From: Argopecten irradians
Taxonomy: Eukaryota; Mollusca; Bivalvia; Pectinida; Pectinidae
Length of the DNA stretch: 64,000 nucleotides
Direction of reading: 5' to 3'
Assembly: GCF_041381155.1 (NCBI RefSeq)
Contig: NC_091136.1
Coordinates: 45,994,284 to 46,058,283 of the forward strand
The notes under the pieces are model-generated. The model saw only the letters and a program-made list of their open reading frames with translations, was not told where the DNA came from and did no database searches. Shown piece by piece: positions 21,448 through 33,905 of this stretch. How positions within the stretch are numbered: the first letter of the stretch is position 1; each line of letters opens with the position of its first letter. Both the position numbers and the translations under genes were made by a program.

Positions 21448-22949
21448 CTGAAACAAGCATATATTAAACACTTTACATGACTCTCTATAGAAATGTAAAT
21501 AAAGTAATTTCGACTGTTTGCATATGAAACTTTGCCTAAAACTTCGCCTCTGACCTCGGGAAACAGTTCATGGCGTTGGTCCCAACACCTCGGTAAGGCA
21601 TGAAGCAAGCATGGAAGGAGCTACAACTATCTTCATGGACTAGTTTATTGCAACATTAATGATGGAAATTCTCAACTTGTTTCCTTCGTATGAAGTATTA
21701 CGCGTTTAAATATAAACATTTCTTGGCTAAATCTGAGGTCAACATGTATAACAGAGGACAAATCTGTTGCCCGAGGCCAGAATCAGCCTTAAAATACCTT
21801 TTTCTGTTTTGTTTTTATCAACATACTATCGTTCGGTGTACTATCAAATAGAGTCTAATTGTTAATTCACAAATAAATGAATCCGTCCTTTGTAATTTTT
21901 ATTTCAAAACTTAATTGGCTGCATTTATTTCATTGGCTATCATATATGATAATTATACATATGCAATGCAGGATAATATTTGGTAGTTATATAAATGATT
22001 AAAGGCACGACAAAACATTTGTAGAGATTTCGGTCAACATGGTTAATGTTAAACTCTCGGGCCGAACTGTTGCCTGAGGCCAAAACTATGGATGGAAGAT
22101 GGATGGATGGATAATGTCGCTAAATGTTCAATTCATCAGAACACATTATTCTAAACAATAATATGTTTATTATCAATAACCGGTACATGTAATCCATATA
22201 AGGAAAACCTATAGAATGACACGGTGTTGGAAGTCACAAACTGCTGGACGGTGCGATAAGATAAGCCATCCTTGTCTGTCACCTCTTCTTATATACAACA
22301 TCTATTTTGGATCCAATAGTTAAAAAAATCTTCGCAAAGATTATAACGTATTATCGTAATGTATTAAACAAAACGTTACTTATTTTTTGAACACGGTTTA
22401 AGTAATGAACACAAATATACTGATTATACAAATAAATGTACTGATATACCGCAGTGTGTTATTCTCCGGCAAAGTTCATACTATATCTGTACGTTTAGCG
22501 GTTACTCAAAAATCCAGTTAAGAACGTATTTGATATTATGTAAAACTGCAGATGTTATTTAACATTGTGTTTAGAGAACACCAACATATGGCCTAGCTAC
22601 ATAGCTATTTTAACCAAAGCTTTTTAGTACAGGACACCCAGAAACTTCCTATCACTATTGTCTAACATTTAAGTGAGCCAGCTATACGAACAGGACCAAA
22701 TTCCATGAACATTTCTTAATTTTAAGATTATTTAGGAGTTTTCTGTAATTCATTGCTATGACGAATGTTAAGTTAAGGAATTCCTTAAAGTTAAGGAATG
22801 TTCATACCATCAGAAGATTGGCTTGTTCATAAGAACAAATCATTTTGTGCAAAAATATATCAAATAATTCTGTACATTGACTAGATTGTTTGATAGTTAT
22901 TTTCTCTAGCAGTATTATGATTGGGACATCTCGTGACAGAACAAATTAA
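21448..22949. other. Left part of RPTP intron 1, diffuse repeats only
   Basis: Two loosely similar segments (about 21737-21785 and 22033-22090, sharing GGTCAACATG and GAGGCCA) and a short GATGGATG run near 22085 are the only structures noticed. Confidence 0.4.
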
Positions 22950-24819
22950 TTGCAACGATACATGTACCCTCTCAGACGAGATATACAACGACATATGTAT
23001 CCTCTCAGACGAGATATACAACGACATATGTATCCTCTCAGACGAGATATGCAAAAAATGTCCTTCTCAGACGAGATATACAACGATGCATGAACCCTCT
23101 CAGACGAGATATACAACGAAACATGTACCCTCTCAGACGGGATATACAACGAAACATGTACCCTCTCAGACGAGATATACAACGACACATGTACCCTCTA
23201 AGACGGGATATATAACGAATCATGTACCCTCTCAGACAAGATATACAACGACACATGCACCCTCTCAGACGAGATATACAACGACACACGTACCCTCTAA
23301 GACGAGATATACAACGACACACGTACCCTCTCAGACGAGATATACAAGGATACATGTACCCTCTCAGACGAGATATACAACGACACACGTACCGTCTCAT
23401 ATGGGATATACAACGACACACGTACCCTCTCAAAAGGGATATACAAGGATACATGTACCCTCTCAGACGAGATATACAACGACATATACACCCTCTCAGA
23501 CGAGATATACAACGACACATGCACCCTCTAAGACGAGATATACAACGACATATTTACCCTCTCAGATGGGATATAAAACGACACCTGTACCCTCTCAGAC
23601 GAGATATACAACGATACGTGTACCCTCTCAGACGAGATATACAACGACACATGTGCCCTCTCAGATGAGATATACAACGACACACGTACTCTCTAAGACG
23701 AGATATACAACTATAGCTGTTCCCCTCAGACGACATATACAACGACGCATGTAACCTCTCAAACGAGATATACAACGATACCTGTCCCCCTCATACGAGA
23801 TGTACAACGATACCTGTACCCCTCAGACGACATATACAACGACACATGTACCCTCTCAGACGAGATATACAGCGATAACTGTCCCCCTCAGATGACATAT
23901 ACAACGACACACGTACCCTCTAAGACGAGATATACAACTATAGCTGTTCCCCTCAGACGACATATACAACGACGCGTGTAACCTCTCAGACGAGATATAC
24001 AACGATACCTACCCCCCTCAGACGAGATATACAACGATACCTGTCCCCCTCTGACGAGATGTACAACGATACCTGCACCCCCCCCCCTCCCCTCAGACGA
24101 GATATACAACGATACGTGTCCCCCTCAGACGAGATATACAACGACATATGTACCCTCTCAGATGGGATATACAACGACACATGTACCCTCTCAGACGAGA
24201 TATACAACGACACATGTACCCTCTCAGACGAGATATACAACGACACATGTACCCTCTCAGACGAGATATACAACGACACGTGTTCCCTCTCAGACGAGAT
24301 ATACAACGACACATGTACCCTCTCAGACGAGATATACAACGACACATGCACCCTCTAAGACGAGATATACAACGATACGTGTACCCTCTCAGATGGGATA
24401 TAAAACGACACCTGTACCCTCTCAGACGAGATATACAACGATACGTGTACCCTCTCAGACGAGATATACAACGACACATGTGCCCTCTCAGATGAGATAT
24501 ACAACGACACATGTACCCTCTCAGACGAGATATACAACGATACCTGTCCCCCTCAGACGAGATGTACAACGATACCTGTACCCCTCAGACGACATATACA
24601 ACGACACACGTACCCTCTAAGACGAGATATACAACTATAGCTGTTCCCCTCAGACGACATATACAACGACGCGTGTAACCTCTCAGACGAGATATACAAC
24701 GATACCTACCCCCCTCAGACGAGATATACAACGATACCTGTCCCCCTATGACGAGATGTACAACGATACCTGCAACCCCCTCCTCAGACGAGATATACAA
24801 CGATACGTGTCCCCCTCAG

Positions 24820-25061
24820 ACGAGATGTACATTTGGTTTGTTTAGTTTTACGTCCTATTAACAGCCAGGGTCATGTAAGGACGTGCCAGGTTTGTTGGTG
24901 GAGGAAAGCCGGAGCACCCGGAGAAAAACCACCGGCCAGCGGTCAGTACCTGGCAACTGCCCCACATGGGATTCGAACTCGCATCCCAGAGGTGGAGGGC
25001 TTGTGGTAATATGTCGGGACATCTTAACCACTCGGCCACCGCGGCCCCTACGAGATATACA
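24820..25061 (-). mobile_element. Full-length family-2 SINE inside the 33-bp array
   Basis: The 218-bp SINE (24832-25049) is flanked by 12-bp copies of the array sequence (ACGAGATGTACA at 24820-24831, ACGAGATATACA at 25050-25061). Minus strand: head GCGGTGGCCGAGTGGTTAAG, B box GAGTTCGAATCCC, core CGGGTGCTCCGGCTTTCCTC, end CGTAAAACTAAACAAACC. Confidence 0.92.
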
Positions 25062-26451
25062 ACATATGTACCCTCTCAGATGGGATATACAACGACACAT
25101 GTACCCTCTCAGACGAGATATACAACGACACGTGTACCCTCTCAGACGAGATATACAACGACACATGTACACTCTCAGAGGAGATATACAACGATACCTG
25201 TCCCCCTCAGACGAGATAAACAACGATAACTGTCCTCCTCAGACGACGCATACAACGACATTTGTACCCTCTCAGACGAGATATACAACGATACCTGTCC
25301 CCTCACGCAAGATATACAACGATACCTGTCCCCCTCAGACGAGATGTACAACAATACCTGTTCCCCTCAGACGACATATACAACGACACATGTACTCTCT
25401 CAAACGAAATATACAAATATAGCTGTTCCCCTCAGACGACTTATACAACAACACATGTACCCTCTCAGACGAGATATACAGCGATAACTGTCCCCCTCAG
25501 ATGACATATACAACGACACACGTACCCTCTAAGACGAGATATACAACTATAGCTGTTCCCCTCAGACGACATATACAACGACGCATGTAACCTCTCAGAC
25601 GAGATATGCAACGATACCTACCCCCCTCAGACGAGATATACAACGATACCTGTCCCCCTCTGACGAGATGTACAACGATACCTGCAACCCCCTCCTCAGA
25701 CGAGATATACAACGATACGTGTCCCCCTCAGACGAGATATACAACATATGTACCCTCTCAGAAGGGATATACAACGACACATGTACCCTCTCAGACGAGA
25801 TATACAACGACACATGTACCCTCTCAGACGAGATATACAACGACACGTGTACCCTCTCAGACGAGATATACAACGACACATACACCCTCTCAGACGAGAT
25901 ATACAACGACACATGCACCCTCTAAGACGAGATATACAACGACATATTTACCCTCTCAGATGGGATATAAAACGACACCTGTACCCTCTCAGACGAGATA
26001 TACAACGATACGTGTACCCTCTCAGACGAGATATACAACGACACATGTGCCCTCTCAGATGAGATATACAACGACACATGTACACTCTCAGACGAGATAT
26101 ACAACGATACCTGTCCCCCTCAGACGAGATGTACAACGATACCTGTACCCCTCAGACGACATATACAACGACACATGTACCCTCTCAGACGAGATATACA
26201 GCGATACCTGTCCCCCTCAGATGACATATACAACGACACACGTACCCTCTAAGACGAGATATACAACTATAGCTGTTCCCCTCAGACGACATATACAACG
26301 ACGCGTGTAACCTCTCAGACGAGATATACAACGATACCTACCCCCCTCAGACGAGATATACAACGATACCTGTCCCCCTATGACGAGATGTACAACGATA
26401 CCTGCAACCCCCTCCTCAGACGAGATATACAACGATACGTGTCCCCCTCAG

Positions 26452-26693
26452 ACGAGATATACATTTGGTGTGTTTAGTTTTACGTCCTATTAACAGCCAG
26501 GGTCATGTAAGGACGTGCCAGGTTTGTTGGTGGAGGAAAGCCGGAGCACCCGGAGAAAAACCACCGGCCAGCGGTCAGTACCTGGCAACTGCCCCACATG
26601 GGATTCGAACTCACATCCCAGAGGTGGAGGGCTTGTGGTAATATGTCGGGACATCTTAACCACTCGGCCACCGCGGCCCCTACGAGATATACA
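26452..26693 (-). mobile_element. Second copy of the same SINE insertion, duplicated with the array
   Basis: The SINE at 26464-26681 (218 bp) has exact 12-bp ACGAGATATACA flanks at 26452-26463 and 26682-26693. It differs from the 24.8-kb copy at only a few positions and sits at the same place in the higher-order unit. It therefore arose by duplication of the array, not by a second retrotransposition. Confidence 0.92.
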
Positions 26694-27761
26694 ACATATG
26701 TACCCTCTCAGATGGGATATACAACGACACATGTACCCTCTCAGACGAGATATACAACGACACGTGTACCCTCTCAGACGAGATATACAACGACACATGT
26801 ACACTCTCAGAGGAGATATACAACGATACCTGTCCCCCTCAGACGAGATAAACAACGATAACTGTCCTCCTCAGACGACGCATACAACGACATTTGTACC
26901 CTCTCAGACGAGATATACAACGATACCTGTCCCCTCACGCAAGATGTACAACGATACCTGTCCCCCTCAGACGAGATGTACAACAATACCTGTTCCATTC
27001 AGACGACATATACAACGACACATGTACCCTCTCAAACGAAATATACAACTATAGCTGTTCCCCTCAGACGACTTATACAACAACACATGTACCGTCTCAG
27101 ATGAGATATACAACGATACCTGTCCCCTCAGACGAGATATACAACGATACCTGCCCCCCTCTGACGAGATGTACAACGTTACCTGCTCCCCCCCCCCCCT
27201 CTCCTCAGGCGAGATATACAACGATACCCGTCCCCCTCCGACGAGATATACAACGATACGTGTCCCCCTCAGACGAGATATACAGCGATATATGTACCCT
27301 CTATACCGTGATATGTAACGACACAATTATTTTCTCACGGTTAAGCCTCACAACACCTTCCCAAAGTAAGTATGTTGTATGTAATAACGTCGTTATTTCG
27401 GATACCAGGCCTAATATATGTATTGCTATATGTTTACCTTTAAGGAGCTGATATTATTTATATTTCTTCTCATATAAGTATATTACCACTAAATATAATA
27501 TGTTTGGCCTATAATCAAAGCATCACAGCTGGTATTCAAATTCTATGTACATCACTATTCAGAGTAGTACACATTTGGCTAGATCACGACTCAGCTAACC
27601 TTAGTCAATGTTTCTGATTCCGTTACAGCCCAACATTTTAACTAGTGGATATTATATCGTACAATAACGCACTTCTCGTATGTGTCTTTATTAACTTAAT
27701 TACTAGTCGTGTGGTGTAGGGAATGAGCTATACTAAAATAATATTTACTGGTAATACCCAC

Positions 27762-27828
27762 CTGAAGCCTCTATAACACCACAATAAACACTTAGTACCA
27801 CAAAGGCGACGTAAACACTTCCATCCAT
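27762..27828 (-). CDS. RPTP exon 1: start codon and signal peptide
   Basis: ATG at 27828 opens 22 codons with a hydrophobic core (VYVAFVVLSVYCGVIEAS), a typical secretory signal peptide. The exon ends TCAG before the donor GTGGGT, in phase 1. It fits the FTP exon at 21.4 kb, whose first two bases complete the split codon. No TATA box is evident upstream. The 5' UTR probably reaches about 27.9 kb. Confidence 0.75.
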
Positions 27829-28697
27829 TGGGAATAGCGCGGTTGGAGCACAACTTGCATCAGAAACAACGGTACGTCCACACCATGTTGCTCAGGGAAA
27901 TAGATAAAAATCTGTCCTCGGAAACTAAAGATATTCTTACTAAGAGACATGTACACGGAAGTAAAATGAGGGGGAGCTCAGATAACTGTGTGTAATACAC
28001 ATATACCCAAGTGGACAACAATTGTACAGTGTGTGTATATAATTACAGATTATCTAGATTATTAGGCTATTTGGCATCGAATGCAAGTACAAAATGTCGA
28101 CATATATAGATATCATTATATTATTGCATCGCCAATTAATTGCTAACGAACTAAGAAAACCATCCACATTTTGGGCCTTCTCGTGTTTAAGTATCATGTG
28201 CCTTGTGTGTACATGTATTGTAAAGATTATATTTCTGCCATGATTATTAATAAGCAAGGCTTGAAACAAGCGCTTATCCGGTTTCTAGATAAAGTACGAA
28301 GCCGTGATATTTTATTGTCTTTTGTTAAATCATGTATAGTTACCGAAGATTGTTTTCTAAAATAACGTAACATATGCTAGTATTCCCAAGCCCGACTCTA
28401 TCCGTTATAGACCAGACATTTCTTTTTGTCAAGATTCGTCGACACTTACATACCACAGACATTGTAATACACGGAGTCAGGGAGTGATCACCACATTGTT
28501 TGAAAAGACAGCTATTATTGGCAACCATTGTTAAATGATACGGTGTAATCATAGACACAAATCAATCATCGTTCGGTTACGGGTAACATATAATATAAAA
28601 CTAATGCAGGTAGTTAGCTCTTTGACACATAATCACCTTTACCTGTTTACGATTGCGGAAAAGAGGAATTTCGCGTTTGGTTTTATTAGTTTATTAA
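27829..28697. other. 5' flank of the RPTP gene
   Basis: This should hold the RPTP 5' UTR and promoter (minus strand, upstream of 27828). I see no TATA box or other clear element. Confidence 0.4.
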
Positions 28698-28760
28698 CGT
28701 CATGTTATAGGACATGCTAGGTTTAGATAACGGAAGCCCCACATAGGATTCGAACGCGCG
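28698..28760 (-). mobile_element. SINE fragment (family 2)
   Basis: A degraded match to the middle of the SINE: GGACATGCTAGGTTTAG, a gap, then CCCCACATAGGATTCGAAC containing the B box. About 60 bp, without the head. Confidence 0.65.
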
Positions 28761-30141
28761 CCGAAAATTTGATTTTGCTGTTTGATATTTTCATACTTGT
28801 TAACACAATGTACATCTGTTTATAATATAATCAATTCATAATTTAAACAGGCATATTTTTTATAAAAACCGTCACTTTAATTAGTTCCCAAGAATATTGA
28901 ATGACGGAAACTTTACCAATACTAGTAGATATTACACTATCCAAACACTCCGATGACTTTAACCCAGTGACACGTTTTCAATAAATTTTTCTATTTCCTT
29001 TGAAATCGTGTAATTCCGTACCTCCTACGTTCTATTAACAATCTTTTGACGTGTGAATAAAAGGCAAGACTACAAGAGACATCCCATATCAATACCTGTA
29101 AGTGTATCAATATGCCATTCTACAGCATACACCAACAGCCATTATATTTAAGGATTAACTTGAATATATTTTTATGTTAAGGAGATATAACACAAAAATC
29201 TCAGTGTACTCTAAATATTTACATTTTCACTGCATTCCCACAATGTAACCTTACCAAACGCTGTTGGCAGTCATATAGAGAATGAACTTCAAGCGCCTAT
29301 CATAACGTCATTATCATTGTGACGTCACAATTGTCGTCCCAGCGATCACTCAAGATGGCTGTTCAAATGTCTGTTCCATCCATGAAGATAACGAATGATT
29401 ATTAAATTATATTTACACTTGCTAGGCTTGGTCACTATACGCTAATACTAGCCGATTTTGTTTACCATAACTGCATGGTAACATTGAACTTTGAACTTGC
29501 GTAAGGAAATGTTCTGTGCAACGTATAAGGACTACTTTTTAAAAAAAAGAAACACATGGCTTTGTTTACATTTTGACGCAATATTACGTGTATATTGTTG
29601 TTTTTCATAGAATTTTGGAAAAATGTAAACAATATATACATGTTTTATATTTATATATGATTCAAACAATTTTTAAATTAACAATTGTATAAAGAAACGG
29701 AAAAATATCCCGACCGGGGCGACGTGCTTTCATTTTTGTTAAAAATGATGGGTGTCAAATGTAAACATTACCTCTGTGCCTATGTTCGTCCTACGATCGA
29801 GTCTTTGGGGTAGACGGGTGTGAGACCCTCTGATAGAGGTCAGTTATAAACATATCCTCTTGTCTTTGTTCTTTGAGTATTTAATCATGTGTATTATAAA
29901 ACATGCACCGCTAATAATCCACGTGTTGACAGTTCCGCGTCACCACAAATACATTGTATCCATCGAACACAAGTGAATTTGTTTCATCTATCGATGGCGA
30001 TATGGATCTAAGCGTAGATTATATAATCACATGGCTCCCAAGGATGTAAAACCGTCAAGTCAGACGACAATTCAAACACATTGAGCTACTTGAAAATCGG
30101 TGTTCGACAACTTCGGCAAACTCCAGTGTGTAAGCGTGCGT
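28761..30141. other. Intergenic, nothing recognised
   Basis: AT-rich sequence with no open frame, tandem repeat or inverted repeat that I could support. Confidence 0.5.
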
Positions 30142-31196
30142 CAGCTCACAGGTGTTCGTTTCTAATATAAGTATAAGTATAATACTGGGTCAAGGTCTAT
30201 AACTCGGTCAGCCATGTAACACTACCCAATTTCAGAAAAAGTATGATTATAAACAAACTGTATAAGATGTGACAATGGGAATACTTTCAACCGACAGCCA
30301 GATAACTTATCTTTAATTTGGTATATGATACAATATATATCATGCCGTATAAATGTCACTAGGTATCCAGAAACATCGGAAAACAGCCAGATTTCAACTG
30401 GTCGGACACTGTGGTGTCCTCCGATAAACACGCTAGGGCTCTAATGGGTAGTTCAAAAACCACTGCATGTCAACACTTCAGCTTCATAGGAATTAAAGTT
30501 TGGTAAAAAACAAACTTACCGGTATGTTAGTGTTTATCTATGTACCATCCATTTGCGCAATACAGCCTTTTGAAATTTCCGATTGAAAAAATGTGTGTCT
30601 CTCTAGCCGTCATGTTGATATGTGTGTAGTACATTTGTTTTCTCGGCGTTGATTGGTCAATTAATTTTCGAGAGCCAATCAACGCCGACAAAACAAATCT
30701 ATTGCACACATACTTACATGGCGGCTAGAGACATATTTTTTTTCAATCGGAAATTTCAAAGGGCTACGTGAGGCAAATGGATGGTATTTATCCAGGGATT
30801 TACTAACCGGTAAGTTTGTTTTCTACCAAACTTTCATTCTTATGACGCTGAAGTGTTGACATGCAGTGGTTTTTTGAGCTACCCATTAGAGCCCTGGCGT
30901 GTTCATCGGAGGACACCACATGTACAGTGTCCGACCAGTTGAAATCTGGCTGTTTTCCGATGTTTTTGGATACCTAGTGACATTTATACGGCATGATATA
31001 TATTTTGTTTCATATACCAAAATAAAGATAAATTATCTGGCTGTCGATTGAGAGTATTCCTATTATTATATCCTATACGGTTGGTTAATGATCATACTTT
31101 TTCAGAAATTGGGTAGTGTTATATGGCCGGCCGAGTTATAGACCTTGACCCAGTATTATACATATGCTTATATTAGAAACGAACACCTGTGGTCAG
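30142..31196. mobile_element. 1.05-kb foldback element with ~520-bp inverted arms
   Basis: The left arm 30142-30656 and right arm 30675-31196 are near reverse complements, meeting at GGCGTTGATTGG ... CCAATCAACGCC around an 18-bp centre. Outer ends read CAGCTCACAGGTGTTCG and CGAACACCTGTGGTCAGC. Arms differ by scattered substitutions and small indels. No coding capacity and no obvious target duplication were seen. It fits a foldback DNA transposon or a large palindromic MITE. Confidence 0.88.
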
Positions 31197-31378
31197 CTTC
31201 GCCTCGCTGCACAATAACGGTCACCGAGTTCACACAGTAATCGCGCCCCATAGAATATATTCTTAGAGGAATTGCTCCATACAAGCATGGTTAACATAAA
31301 AACGAAATCCAATCCCTATATAGATGCAAAATTCCTTGGGATTTCATCATAAAATTGTAACCAAATGTAAATATAGGC

Positions 31379-31552
31379 ATTGAACGTCTTTCAGTTGGCA
31401 TTCATAGGAAATATGAATGCCAACTGAACAGAGGCAAATTCGACATGAAATCGCGCTTCATGGGATTGGCCTCTGTCCAGTTGGCATTCATGTTGGCTAT
31501 GGATGCCAACTGAAAGACATTCAATACTTTAATAAACCGCGAAGCGGTTTAT
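31379..31552. repeat. Nested inverted repeats (small foldback) plus a 9-bp-arm hairpin
   Basis: Outer arms ATTGAACGTCTTTCAGTTGG (31379) and CCAACTGAAAGACATTCAAT (ending 31525) enclose two inner hairpins built from CAGTTGGCATTCAT. Just outside, ATAAACCGC-GAA-GCGGTTTAT (31532-31552) forms a perfect stem with 9-bp arms. It may be part of a MITE. Confidence 0.75.
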
Positions 31553-33782
31553 GATGAGAGTACACTCAGATTTTTGTGTTATATCTCCATAACATAAAAA
31601 ATCGATTCAAGTTAATCCTTATAATTCAAATTACTAAAGATAATCTATTCAATATTCAAAATTCATTTTGGGACTCTTTTGTCTATGAAATCATTACGCC
31701 GTCATCTCAGCCAATCAGAAGCAACGTTACAAAGGGCGACGCCATTTTTTCCTTTATGGGCTAATAAAGTAAATTTTAAAGCCAATGAAAATGCTCGTAT
31801 CAAGCAAATTTGAATTATATATATATATGGCGAGTAGTCAGCCAACCTTAACAACCAATGTCTTTACAAAGTCGTTATAGTATACCTCGATATCATCAGA
31901 ACAATTCAATAGACACAAGGCAATAGATACAAACAAACGTCATTATAGAAGACGAAGATCATTTTGTTTCCTGTGGTATGTTTATGGCCTATAGTATAAA
32001 TATAATAGTTTACCAATGTGTATATATGTATCAAAAAACCAAAAGAAGGAAGTAATCTGATGTCAAAGTTGACACTGCAAGTTAAGAACCGTAGAAAGGT
32101 GATCTAGTAAACTTATAATAAAGATCAAATTTTAAGTACCCAATGCAATTTAATATGAAAATGATTCATTTCCTAAAAAAAACTTAAACTGTTTATAATA
32201 GTGTACCAAAGTGATAGTGATTTGAACCATGGTCAAGTGTAGACGTTGTCATGGAGACGCAAACAAACATAGTGACCTACAGACGGGGGTCTCATATTGT
32301 CAGAATTATATATGAAGTCGGTTTTTAAAGGAGACACCAACGGTAACTACACCGACGCCGGTCCTGTCCTCGTGTTAATATAGGAAGGATAAAGACTCGA
32401 ATACAAATTATATTCTTATTTCGTCTTCAAAGGCAACGTGATGACGGTTGTCATGGTGATAGTGGCATCAATAGTCGTATAGTCACGTGAGTAAGGCTGA
32501 TATGAAACTTCAACAAATATGGTCATATCAATCGACAGATGCCAACAGCTAGAGTCATGTATAATCACATAGAGTCTGCAATAGTCAAGAGGTTCCAACA
32601 GAGGACAGTTGTCAAATAGATATCAATAGACATGATATCATGGCACAAGTAAATAGTAACCTTCGACAACGACTGTTTACACCTATCCATATGGAGACGA
32701 ATGAAAACCCCAATATTGATTACGTCACTGTAATGTTTCTGTCAATATAGGATCTTAAATGAGTGGTTATTTAAATGAGACTTATGAAACTAGACTTATA
32801 AGTTGTTTGAGATAAAGACAGAGTTAAGATACTTTTTATCACACAACTACACAACAAACATTTCGAAGACCTTCAACGCCACAGCAACAATCCAGTGAAG
32901 GCCGACATTTTGTCCACTGTTTACAAAATCCTGACGTCACTTTTAATGTTTCTGTCATGACGTCATAATGCATTTCATGCGAAGCACAGCCAATCAAAAT
33001 CGCTCCAAGTTATATAACACTGGTGACATAGTCAAATTCACATGTAAAGTGGTAAAAAGATTTTTTTTTTTTTGAAGATTTTGGAGGATTTTTGGTAATA
33101 TAGTGATAAATTTAACTTATACGTTTGCAACTTCGAAAATAATACTTGCCTAGTTTTTGAACGGTTGTATTACTTAATACGTAAAAAAGCATTATCGCAG
33201 CAAATGTAAAATGTTGAAGTCAATGCTATTGTGATTGTCCCCATCCTAAATGCCTTTTCATTAGTATACAGTGAAAGATTTTGATTTTTATACAGCGAAG
33301 GGTAATGTCTGTTAAGGTATTATTTGCAGACACATAATCACTTCTCTTTGTCGAAAGCACACAAACCTGAGACGTCATTAAATGTAAGGTAGCTGTCTAT
33401 CGTGGGAAAGCTCAACAACTGAATACGAATTTTGCCGTTGGAGCACATAAAACAAAAAATGAGTAATAAATTATGCAAGTCACTGCGATAACTACTGATT
33501 TATCTTCTAGATACCACAATAGTAATCTTTCCTGGTTACAATAACAATCTTGGCTGAAGTAGTTCACAATCCGTATCTATAGCAACAGTTTATGTTTGGA
33601 TGTAAGAAAACATTGCTATATTTCGATATCAAGAAAGATTTGAAGATCTCAAACATGAAATGAATTAACATGGAACACTGACACAGAATGATAAAACAAT
33701 ATTCTGTATTTGTTTATATAACCGCAATTATCACACCGTAATTACAATAAACGACACAATTCACTATAACATGTTGTGGTTT
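31553..33782. other. Intergenic, nothing recognised
   Basis: No gene, tandem repeat or hairpin element was identified. A TATATATATA run sits near 31.82 kb and a T-run near 33.06 kb. Confidence 0.45.
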
Positions 33783-33905
33783 AGGACAAGGACGTGCCAT
33801 GTTTGATAGTGGAGGAAACCCGGAGTACCTGGGAAAACACACCGACAACAACCTGCCCCACATATATGATTCCAACTCGCGGCCTAGAAGTGGGGGGCTC
33901 TTGGA
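33783..33905 (-). mobile_element. Diverged SINE fragment (family 2)
   Basis: Minus-strand match to the SINE body: GGACGTGCCATGTTTGATAG, GGAGGAAACCCGGAGTACC, CTGCCCCACAT and GGGGGGCTCTTGG. The tRNA head is missing or replaced. Confidence 0.7.

Larger units (their letters stand above)
22950..27325. repeat. 32/33-bp minisatellite, 4.4 kb, with higher-order 1.63-kb duplication
   Basis: The unit is CGAGATATACAACGACACAT followed by GTACCCTCTCAGA (33 bp). A 32-bp variant has GATACCTGTCCCCCTCAGA. Because 33 is a multiple of 3, long 11-residue periodic frames appear on both strands (such as [11 protein letters not shown]). They shift wherever 32-bp units occur and are not genes. Blocks near 23.87-25.27 kb and 25.49-26.90 kb are almost identical at an offset of about 1.63 kb, including an embedded SINE. 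Confidence 0.95.
1..27828 (-). other. Receptor-type protein tyrosine phosphatase gene (FTP + EGF-like ectodomain), 3' part beyond the left edge
   Basis: This is one gene assembled by eye from splice signals, reading phase and domain order. It would make a single-pass receptor whose cytoplasmic PTP domain removes phosphate from phosphotyrosine. The order is signal peptide, fucolectin/FTP domain, about nine EGF-like repeats of the MEGF type, transmembrane helix, linker, then a PTP domain that begins with NRFKAIYP and continues YDHSRV and SDYINANYIDV at the window edge. Introns through the ectodomain are phase 1, so EGF exons can be gained or lost without changing the frame. PTP identity rests on the KSKNRFKAIYP-YDHSRV motif, which is diagnostic of the family. 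The catalytic HCSAG loop lies outside the window. The ligand is unknown. The least certain parts are the linker exons at 3.25-3.85 kb and the exon broken by a minisatellite at 12.3 kb. Confidence 0.88.

Noticed and set aside
24832-25049. A tRNA gene at the SINE head (also 15.9, 26.6, 53.9 and 0.6 kb)
   Set aside because: A and B boxes are present but the acceptor stem does not pair, and the sequence continues into the SINE core and tail.
22921-27326. Many long open frames on both strands of the 33-bp array (up to 277 codons)
   Set aside because: A 33-bp period keeps all frames open by arithmetic. The frames end wherever a 32-bp unit occurs, encode only 11-residue repeats and have no start or splice context.
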